A stretch of DNA of 64,000 bases from an uncultured Clostridium sp. Lineage in GTDB: Bacteria; Bacillota; Clostridia; TANB77; CAG-508. The stretch spans positions 1 to 64,000 of the forward strand of contig USEM01000005.1 in NCBI GenBank assembly GCA_900553695.1. Direction: 5' to 3'. The position numbers and the translations under genes were made by a program. This document shows positions 47,452 to 55,072 of this stretch, one piece after another. Numbering within the stretch: position 1 is the stretch's first letter; each line of letters opens with the position of its first letter. Under the pieces are notes generated by a model, which worked only from the letters and a program-made list of their open reading frames with translations, did not search any database and was not told where the DNA came from.

Positions 47452-47479
47452 TTAAAAGGCAAGAGAAAGGAATAAAAAT

Positions 47480-50400
47480 ATGAAACTACAAAATTTAGCA
47501 ATAATATTTTTAGTTATAACAATACCCTTAATTGTAATTTTGTCATATTATTTGAACATGCAACAGCAAACATTAAAGTTGCAAGCAGAATACGATACAA
47601 AACTTGCGGAGGCAACAAAGGAAGGAATAAAGGCTTTCGAGGTAAATACAGTAGATTGGTCAGAATGGGTAAGTGAAGTAAATAGCCAAGCAACAAGAAA
47701 TAATGTACAAGCAGTAATAAATACGTTTATAACAAGTTTATCAAACAACCTACATTTATCTGGAACAGCAAAGGAGTATATGTTAAATTACATACCAGCA
47801 ATAGCCGTAACAATGTATGATGGATATTACATTTATGCTCCAACATATGTGCCAGTTACAGCTACAAATAGTAATGGTGTGCAAATGTTTTATGAATCTG
47901 GTACAGCTAATAAAATAACTCTATCAGATGCAGGAGAAATTTTATATGAAGCAGATGTAGATAAAGGAATAACAGGGCAAACATATACATATACATACAC
48001 AAATGAAGCAATGGAAACAGAAATTCAAACTTTTTCAAACTTAACAACAAATATAAATGAAGCCAAAATGGAATACAGAAATATTCTAAATAACAAAATA
48101 GCATATGCAGCGAGGTATAGAGATACAGCAAATAAAAGTAGAACAAATGTTGTTGTTAATTACACTTTAGATAACAGAATATATGTATATGGAAAAGTAA
48201 ATGGAGAAGTTGTAAATAAAGATGGATATTTAATTTATCTAGAAAGCAATATACTACCAAGAGCTTATATACCCAATGCATATTTAAGTAATCCAAAGGA
48301 TTCGCATATAATAGTTGATCATAAAATAACTGGTCTAGAATGTGACAATACAGAAATAGAGCCAGAAATACTAGAGGAACAGGTTTTATGCAAGGAAGAT
48401 AGTCAATATGTAATTAAAACTTTTAAATATATATATGATATAACACACGAAAAATTATATTATGATGAAATTGCAGATAATTTCTTTACAATAGATTCAA
48501 CAACTAAAGAAAAAAATTTTATAAGTAATTCGAATAACATAAAAATAGGTTCAGAAGATTGCAGATATAAATCTGTTTCAATTCTATGGGGAGATTCAGA
48601 TGGAACAACAGAATATAAAAAAGTATATCAAGCAATAAATGGAAAAGATAAAGGAAAATGGTGTATAAGTATTAAGCCAGAAAATGCTCAAACAGACAAA
48701 CACAAAGAAACAATAGATACAGAAATAAAATCAGAAAAACTAAAAGACTTAGGGCTTGATGATATAAGATACAGTACAATATATAGAGATTTTAGTGCAA
48801 TAAATTATTATGTAGAAGCATATGCTTTTACAAATTGGGTAAAACAAAACTTAGGAAATAGAAACCTAGAAATAGTACAAAAGAAATCTAACAATACTAT
48901 AGAAAATCCAATAATACTTAGCTCTAATATATTTAAAATAAGTGCAACTAATGATCCGGAAGATGAAACATCAGAAATAGTACAGCATAAAAAAGGAGTA
49001 ATGAGAGATGCTGTAACAACAAACTTGAACTTGGCTATATCAAATTATAATGGTCCAGGAGAGACTATATATAAATTGCCAAAACTAACAGATAGTGACT
49101 GGGAACAGTTATTTAGCAATATTTCTTTAATAACATTCTTCCAAGGTGTGCCAATAGGACTAAAAACATACAACAACTATGCAATAGCAACAAGTACAAC
49201 AAATAGGGAATATGTAGACCCAGGAGAACTATATTTTAGTGGAGATGATATTAACTATCATAGAGTAAATTGTGAAAAGTGTGGAAATGTAGTTTACACT
49301 GGTTATAGAAGTGTAGAATATGTACAAAAAGAGTTTTTAAATGGAACTGATAATATATATTATTATCAACATAATGATAATAAAAATGGAACATCAAGAA
49401 CAGCATGTTACTATTGTGCAGTAAATAAATCAAATTACAAGCAAACATCAGATAAAAAAATAGCATATTTGCAGGAAAAATCATATAACGAAGCATTAGC
49501 AAGAGAGAGATACTATCAAAAGCAAACTTTAGATGGAAAAATAGGAATAACAATATTTTATCATCCAACATATGAAGTTGGAGGAGAAATAACAGCAATA
49601 AATGACATCCCAGAACCACAAGACGCCGAGATTGGTGTTGCTGCAGAAATTCAGGGTAAAAATCCTACACCAAATATAACTACAAATAATAAATTTATAA
49701 AGTATGTATTTGTTGGTTGGACTGATGTACCAAATTCTACTACTGTAAAATATCAAGCTGGGGAGATGGCGACTTTTTATGAGGATGTAGATCTTTATGC
49801 TGTTTGGAGAATTTCATTAAGTGAATTAGATTGGACAAGAGATTTTAAATGGGGAAAAGATACACCAAGTTATTGGGATGGTGGAGATCATGAAGTTTAT
49901 GATGGAAGTATATCAAACATAAGAATAACTGAAGCTACAGAAGGTGCTAAAGTTGAAATGACAGGAAATAGTCAATTCGAAGGTAAAGGAGCAACTTGGG
50001 CAACATTTAAATCAGAATTTATATCAATACAAGAGTTTCAATTTACATACCATGTAAATAAGGGAGATAGCTTTAATGCAGTTGGATTTATGTTTAATGT
50101 TATTGATCAAGGTAGCTATTTGGAAGGATATATGTTTAGTATAAACTTTACAGGAAAACCAAAAGAAGAGGCAGGAGATACAGGATCAATATTTAAATTT
50201 AGATATAATAAAAATAGTAATACAAAAAATATAGAATCACTTACACGTGTTGGGTCAGCTTTCCACATAAATGTTTCCTCAAATAGGTATAGTACAACAA
50301 GTGGTAGTATGAGCATAAAAGTTCAGGAAAATGGATATTTAGTTACTGGTACAGAAATGACGGGTTCAAGCTTCATACCGGTAGATAATCCTCAACCAGA

Positions 50401-50500
50401 TACATTTGGCTTCATGTCAGATCACTATTCACATGGTTGTGAGCAAATTGGTTATTATAAAATAGACAATATAAAAATTATTGCAGTAAGAAACAAATAG
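47480..50500 (+). CDS. large minor subunit or tip protein of the Tad-like system (TadE/TadG-like N-terminus)
   Basis: A 1006-residue protein with a single N-terminal membrane helix (about 5-25), then a helical stalk (QTLKLQAEYDTKLAEATKEGIKAFEVNTVDWSEW) and long beta-rich parts. Visible pieces are two CxxC pairs (CEKCG near residue 597, CYYC near 650), a Listeria-Bacteroides-like repeat region near 740-780 (VGWTDVPNSTTVKYQAGE, DLYAVW) and a C-terminal LamG-like beta domain (WATFKSEFISIQEFQFTYHVNKGDSFNAVGFMFNVI). It closes the locus and is the best candidate for an adhesive tip. Confidence 0.65.
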   Translation: MKLQNLAIIFLVITIPLIVILSYYLNMQQQTLKLQAEYDTKLAEATKEGIKAFEVNTVDWSEWVSEVNSQATRNNVQAVINTFITSLSNNLHLSGTAKEYMLNYIPAIAVTMYDGYYIYAPTYVPVTATNSNGVQMFYESGTANKITLSDAGEILYEADVDKGITGQTYTYTYTNEAMETEIQTFSNLTTNINEAKMEYRNILNNKIAYAARYRDTANKSRTNVVVNYTLDNRIYVYGKVNGEVVNKDGYLIYLESNILPRAYIPNAYLSNPKDSHIIVDHKITGLECDNTEIEPEILEEQVLCKEDSQYVIKTFKYIYDITHEKLYYDEIADNFFTIDSTTKEKNFISNSNNIKIGSEDCRYKSVSILWGDSDGTTEYKKVYQAINGKDKGKWCISIKPENAQTDKHKETIDTEIKSEKLKDLGLDDIRYSTIYRDFSAINYYVEAYAFTNWVKQNLGNRNLEIVQKKSNNTIENPIILSSNIFKISATNDPEDETSEIVQHKKGVMRDAVTTNLNLAISNYNGPGETIYKLPKLTDSDWEQLFSNISLITFFQGVPIGLKTYNNYAIATSTTNREYVDPGELYFSGDDINYHRVNCEKCGNVVYTGYRSVEYVQKEFLNGTDNIYYYQHNDNKNGTSRTACYYCAVNKSNYKQTSDKKIAYLQEKSYNEALARERYYQKQTLDGKIGITIFYHPTYEVGGEITAINDIPEPQDAEIGVAAEIQGKNPTPNITTNNKFIKYVFVGWTDVPNSTTVKYQAGEMATFYEDVDLYAVWRISLSELDWTRDFKWGKDTPSYWDGGDHEVYDGSISNIRITEATEGAKVEMTGNSQFEGKGATWATFKSEFISIQEFQFTYHVNKGDSFNAVGFMFNVIDQGSYLEGYMFSINFTGKPKEEAGDTGSIFKFRYNKNSNTKNIESLTRVGSAFHINVSSNRYSTTSGSMSIKVQENGYLVTGTEMTGSSFIPVDNPQPDTFGFMSDHYSHGCEQIGYYKIDNIKIIAVRNK

Positions 50501-50514
50501 TATAACAAACCGTT

Positions 50515-50548
50515 AAACTGGTTACCCTACTTATAGGGTGACCAGTTT
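50515..50548 (+). promoter_or_regulatory. hairpin that covers the ribosome binding site of spoIVB
   Basis: AAACTGGTTACCCTA pairs with TAGGGTGACCAGTTT (15 bp, one T-G wobble) around a CTTA loop. The only plausible binding site (AGGGTG) is inside the 3' arm, and the last stem base is the first base of the TTG start codon. It may be a terminator of the preceding gene, a translational control element, or both. Confidence 0.6.
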
Positions 50549-51742
50549 TGAAATTTTTAAAAAGAACTTTATTAATAATATTCCTCTTAATAACTTTAAT
50601 ATACACAGTAAACATATCCAACATACCAAAAAGAGTAATTCTGTTTGAAAACGAAAAATTATCTTTAGGTGAAATTCCAGGAGTTACACTAAAAAACACA
50701 CAAAGCACAACAATAGAAACATCAACAAATAACCGGAAAAACTAACCAAACAACAATAACAGTAAGTCTATTCAACTTAATAAAAGTAAAAGATGTTGAT
50801 GTTACAACAGTTAAAGCAACAAAAGTTGTACCGCTAGGAAATATAATTGGACTAAAGCTATACTCAGATGGAGTTTTAGTAATTGGCATGACTGAAATAG
50901 AAGGCAAAAAACCATATGAAAACACAGGCATAAAAGAGGGAGACTTAATAATAGCTGTAGACAGCATAGCGGTAACAACAACAGAAGACCTAATAAACTG
51001 TGTAAATGCTTCCAATGGACAAGATATCAAGATAAAATATTTAAGAGATGAAACAGAATATACTGCACAAATGGAGCCGGTAAAAACGAAGGAGAATAAA
51101 TATAAGATAGGCTTATGGGTAAGAGATGGGGCTGTTGGTATTGGAACTGCAACATATTACGAACCAGAAAGTGGCAAAATTGCAACACTTGGGCATGGAA
51201 TAATAGATAGAGATACAGATAAGTTAATTACAATAGAACATGGAACTTTGCATGGAAGCACAGTTACCAAAATAAAAAAGGGTGAAGAAGGAACACCAGG
51301 CGAAATTAGGGGAATAATTGATGAGGATAAAAATATAGGCACAATAAACTTAAACACAAAGTTTGGAATTTATGGAACTTTAAGTAGTTTAAATGAACTT
51401 GGTATAGATAAGCAAAATAGCCTAGAAGTGGCTTTAAAAAGCGAAATACAAACAGGTAAGGCAAATGTAATACTAAGCTTAGATGGTGGTCCAAGAAAAG
51501 AATATGAAATAGAAATTAAAAAAATATATAAAAACAACACAGAAGATAATAAAAGCATGTTAATAGAAATAACAGACCAGAACCTAATAGAAAAAACAGG
51601 TGGAATTATACAAGGAATGAGTGGAGCACCAATAATACAAAATGGTAAATTTATAGGAGCAATAACGCATGTGCTAGTAAACAACCCACTTCAAGGGTAT
51701 GCAGTATTTGGAGAAACTATGATAAAACAAATGAATAGGTAG
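50548..51742 (+). CDS. spoIVB: SpoIVB peptidase (S55 family), +1 shift at CGG
   Basis: A 397-residue protein: a membrane anchor (about 6-22), a linker, a PDZ domain (about 135-185, GIKEGDLIIAVDSI) and the S55 peptidase with LGHGIIDRDT (catalytic His216) and QGMSGAPIIQNGKFIGAITHVLV (catalytic Ser358). SpoIVB is secreted from the forespore and triggers SigK processing through SpoIVFA/FB. The frame breaks at CGG 50734-50736; dropping one C joins TSTNN to GKTNQTTITV. The TTG start is the only candidate ahead of the membrane anchor. Confidence 0.93.
50734..50736 (+). other. in-frame CGG frameshift site in spoIVB
   Basis: The sequence reads AAT-AAC-CGG-AAA. Dropping one C (50734) gives AAC-GGA-AAA-ACT and opens the frame that carries the PDZ and S55 domains. 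Without the shift the product ends after about 65 residues. Confidence 0.87.
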
Positions 51743-51770
51743 CTTTAAATTAAAAGCTACCTATTTTAAA
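51734..51770 (+). terminator. intrinsic terminator after spoIVB
   Basis: A stem (AATAGGTAGCTTT with AAAGCTACCTATT) overlaps the spoIVB stop and is followed by T residues. Confidence 0.8.
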
Positions 51771-51771
51771 A

Positions 51772-51879
51772 CTATCTACAGTTGTTATTTGTTCTTTCGT
51801 TTTGATTGTTATTGTTTTCACTGTTTCTATTGCTATTTTTGTTCTTTTTGTTGTTTTTATTATTTTTATTCTCTGACAT
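51772..51879 (-). CDS. 35-residue Asn/Lys-rich protein
   Basis: It begins MSENKNNKNNKKN and is almost all Asn, Lys, Arg, Ser and Gln, ending in CR. AGGAGG stands 9 bases before the ATG, which makes translation credible. It has no hydrophobic segment. Such Asn-rich, basic minute proteins occur among spore proteins, and the neighbour is spoIVB on the opposite strand, but I cannot match it to a named family. Low-complexity AT-rich sequence could also mimic this. Confidence 0.5.
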   Translation of the reverse strand: MSENKNNKNNKKNKNSNRNSENNNNQNERTNNNCR

Positions 51880-51947
51880 TGAAAAATACACCTCCTAGAA
51901 ATTTATAATAATATTATTAACTACAAGTGGCAAAATATACATTACAT

Positions 51948-51976
51948 TTGCATAAAAACAATAGGCGAATTATGTA
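51948..51976 (+). promoter_or_regulatory. candidate SigA-type promoter of dnaG-sigA
   Basis: TTGCAT and TATGTA are spaced by 17 bases, 62 bases ahead of the dnaG start. Confidence 0.5.
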
Positions 51977-51983
51977 AATAAAA

Positions 51984-52010
51984 GAAGGTGTAAAAAACTT
52001 TATGTCGAAT
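51984..52010 (+). promoter_or_regulatory. candidate SigH promoter of dnaG-sigA
   Basis: GAAGGTGTA, 11 bases, then GTCGAAT, close to RnAGGAwWW-N11-RnnGAAT. The spacing equals that of the spoIIA candidate at 18973. The sigA operon of Bacillus also has a SigH promoter. Confidence 0.5.
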
Positions 52011-52037
52011 AATATATAGTAGGAAAGGTGCTAAAAT

Positions 52038-53812
52038 ATGGTGCGATATAGCGAAGCTTTAATTGATGAAATTAAGTTAAATAATGATATAGTAGACATC
52101 ATATCACAATATGTAATATTAAAAAGAAGCGGTAGAAATTTCTCAGGATTGTGTCCTTTTCATAAAGAGAAAACGCCTTCTTTTTCTGTTTCTCCAGACA
52201 GGCAAATTTTCCATTGTTTCGGCTGTCGGAGTTGGTGGTGATGTTATTTCATTCATATGCAAAATAGAAAACGTAAATTATAGAGAAGCAATACAAATAC
52301 TAGCAGAAAAAGCAGGAATAGCACTTCCAACATCAGATAATGCACAAGAAAACAAAAATGATTTTTTAAAACAAAAAGTATATGAAATAAATGAAATCGT
52401 AGCAAATTTTTATCATCAAAATCTTTATTTACCAATCGCAAAACCAGCACAAGAATACGTAAAAAAGAGAAAGTTAGATAACAATACATTAAAGAAGTTC
52501 ATGATAGGCTATTCTGGAACAGGAAACGAAGTATACAAGCTACTTAGAGAAAAAGGCTTTACAGATGAACAAATCTTAGCCTCAAATCTTGTAAAGAAAA
52601 CAAGCTATGGATATTCAGATATTTATAAAAACAGATTAATGTTTCCAATACAAGATGTTAGAAACAAATACATAGCATTTGGAGGAAGAGTTTTGGACGA
52701 CTCAAAACCCAAATATATAAACTCACCAGAAGGAATAGCTTACAGCAAAGGTAGAAACCTATATGCAATGAATGTTGCAAAAAATGCAAATATGGGTAAA
52801 ATAATAATGGTTGAAGGATATATGGATACCGTATCACTTCACCAAAGAGGAATAACAAATGTTGTAGCATCACTCCGGAACAGCACTTACAGAAGGACAA
52901 GCAAGGTTACTTAGAAAATATACAGAAAAAGTGATTATCTCATATGATTCTGATGGAGCAGGGCAAGCAGCAACAATGCGTGGACTTGAAATTCTAAAAA
53001 ACATTGGATGTGATGTTAGAATTCTTCAAATGGAAGGTGCAAAAGATCCAGATGAATATGTTATAAAATATGGAAATGGCAGATTTAATATGCTTGTAGA
53101 TAATGCAATATCTTTGGTAGAATTTAAAACGAAAGTATTAAAAAAGAGTTTGGACTTGAACAACGTAAGCGATAAAATAAAATTCTTAAAGGAAACAGCA
53201 AGGCTACTTACAACCGTAGATAGCAAAATAGAGCAAGAATTATATATAGACAGAATATCAAGTGAATATGGCATTTCAAAAGAAGCACTTTATGCTGAAA
53301 TAAATAAAACAACAAACAAAAATATATCTATAAAAACTTTAGAGAAAAAGCCAAGGCCAGTTATAAAAAAAGAAGATGTAGATAAAAAGCTTATAAAACG
53401 TGAAAAAGCAATAATAGCACTATTAATACAAGAAAAAGAAAATGTAATAGAACAAATAAAAAAAGAAATAAGATTAGAAGATTTTAAATCAGAAATCAAC
53501 AAAAAAATATTACAAAAATTGTATGAAGAATACGAAAAAGGAAATAGTAATATAAATGCAATAATGAACGCATTTGTAGATGATGAAGAAACAATGAGTA
53601 GACTTACAGAAATAATGGCAGAAGAATATCAAATAGAACCAGACCAGAAAACAATTAAAAATGTAATAAATACATATAAAATAGAAAAACTAGATAACAA
53701 AAAAATGGAGCTATTAGAAAAGGAGCAAGACCCAAATTTAACAAAAGAGGAAAGAGAAAAAATCATTGAAGAAATAAACAAAATAATTATACAAAAAAAA
53801 CTAGTAAAATAA
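52038..53812 (+). CDS. dnaG: DNA primase DnaG, two +1 shifts at CGG
   Basis: The primase of chromosome replication, an essential enzyme. After two single-C skips it is 590 residues. Zinc-binding domain: C39, H42, C60 and C63 in [15 protein letters not shown] and FHCFGCG. The Toprim catalytic core has [30 protein letters not shown] and [11 protein letters not shown] helical C-terminal domain would bind the helicase. The shifts are at CGG 52227 (Gly64, the invariant glycine after the last zinc ligand) and CGG 52876 (Gly280, in ASLGT). Without them only about 67 residues are made. sigA follows 30 bases later, as in the classical macromolecular synthesis operon. Confidence 0.95.
52227..52229 (+). 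other. in-frame CGG frameshift site 1 in dnaG (zinc finger)
   Basis: The sequence reads GGC-TGT-CGG-AGT. Dropping the C (52227) gives TGT-GGA-GTT-GGT-GGT-GAT, the CFGCGVGGD of the primase zinc domain. Confidence 0.92.
52876..52878 (+). other. in-frame CGG frameshift site 2 in dnaG (Toprim core)
   Basis: The sequence reads TCA-CTC-CGG-AAC. Dropping one C (52876) gives CTC-GGA-ACA-GCA, the VASLGTALT of the Toprim core. Confidence 0.92.
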
Positions 53813-53842
53813 AGCTTTTTTCCAAAAAAAGAGGAGGATAAT

Positions 53843-54988
53843 ATGGAAGAAGAAAAAGAAGTTAAAGTAGAAGAAAAAGCAGAGAATAAAGTAGAAAATG
53901 CAAACACTCAAGATGCAGAAAAAAAGGTTACAGATATAATTAAAAAGGCAAAAGAAAAGGGAAATATAACCTATGGAGAACTTGCAACAGAACTTGGAGA
54001 AGTAAATCCAGAACAAATAGATAAGGTATTTGATGCAATGGAAGAAATGGGAGTAGACGTATTAAAAGATGACGACATAGAAGAACCAGATTTAGAAGAT
54101 TTAGAAGAAGTTGAAAATCTAAAATTAGATGATTTAGATTCAATGAATTTTGATAGTGCAAATACAGATGATCCAGTCCGTATGTATTTACGTGAAATAG
54201 GTAAGATTCAGCTATTATCATATGATGAAGAATTAGAACTTGCAAAAAGAATTCTACAAGGAGATGAGGAAGCAAAGCAAAAACTTGCAGAATCTAACCT
54301 AAGATTAGTCGTCAGCATTGCTAAAAAATATGTAGGAAGAGGACTTCTATTCTTAGACTTAATACAAGAAGGAAACATGGGCTTAATAAAAGCAGTGGAA
54401 AAATTTGATTATACAAAAGGATATAAATTCAGTACTTATGCAACATGGTGGATAAGACAAGCAATAACAAGGGCAATAGCAGACCAAGCAAGAACAATAA
54501 GAATACCAGTTCATATGGTTGAAACAATAAATAGATTAATACGTACATCAAGATTACTTTTACAAAGACTTGGTAGAGAGCCTAGCCCAGAAGAAATTGC
54601 AAAAGAAATGGATATGCCAGTTGAAAAGGTAATGGAAATACAAAAAATTGCACAAGACCCAGTATCACTAGAAACTCCTATTGGAGAAGAAGATGATAGC
54701 CATTTAGGAGACTTTATACAAGACGAAGATAGTCCAGCACCACAAGATTCAGCTTCATTTACACTTATGAAAGAACAACTAGACGAAGTAATGAATACTT
54801 TAACACCAAGAGAAGCTAAAGTATTAAAACTTAGATTTGGTCTAGAAGATGGTAGAGCAAGAACACTAGAAGAAGTTGGAAAAGAGTTTGATGTAACAAG
54901 AGAAAGAATAAGACAAATAGAAGCAAAAGCACTAAGAAAACTAAGACACCCAAGTAGAAGCAAACGTTTACGTGATTATATGAACTAA
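53843..54988 (+). CDS. sigA: primary RNA polymerase sigma factor RpoD/SigA
   Basis: A 381-residue sigma-70. Region 1.1 is acidic and short (about 1-105), region 1.2 starts [16 protein letters not shown], region 2 has [27 protein letters not shown] and [19 protein letters not shown], region 3 follows, and region 4 has [18 protein letters not shown] with a helix-turn-helix [33 protein letters not shown]. The order matches housekeeping sigma factors of Firmicutes. Downstream of dnaG in the same transcript. No CGG codon occurs, in contrast to sigF. Confidence 0.97.
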   Translation: MEEEKEVKVEEKAENKVENANTQDAEKKVTDIIKKAKEKGNITYGELATELGEVNPEQIDKVFDAMEEMGVDVLKDDDIEEPDLEDLEEVENLKLDDLDSMNFDSANTDDPVRMYLREIGKIQLLSYDEELELAKRILQGDEEAKQKLAESNLRLVVSIAKKYVGRGLLFLDLIQEGNMGLIKAVEKFDYTKGYKFSTYATWWIRQAITRAIADQARTIRIPVHMVETINRLIRTSRLLLQRLGREPSPEEIAKEMDMPVEKVMEIQKIAQDPVSLETPIGEEDDSHLGDFIQDEDSPAPQDSASFTLMKEQLDEVMNTLTPREAKVLKLRFGLEDGRARTLEEVGKEFDVTRERIRQIEAKALRKLRHPSRSKRLRDYMN

Positions 54989-55010
54989 TTTTAAATAAAT
55001 AATACAATTG

Positions 55011-55046
55011 GAATAGTTAATAATTATTGCTAATTATTAACTATTC
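55011..55046 (+). terminator. strong hairpin after sigA
   Basis: A 16-base perfect stem (GAATAGTTAATAATTA with its complement) around a TTGC loop. No T-run follows. It lies 26 bases before valS and may terminate or attenuate. Confidence 0.65.
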
Positions 55047-55072
55047 ATTAAATAAAGAGAGGAAGATTCAAT

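Noticed and set aside
54989..55072. T-box riboswitch before valS (also considered for metG and hisS)
   Set aside because: The gaps are 15-85 bases and lack the T-box sequence and specifier stem. The 16-base hairpin before valS is a simple stem-loop.
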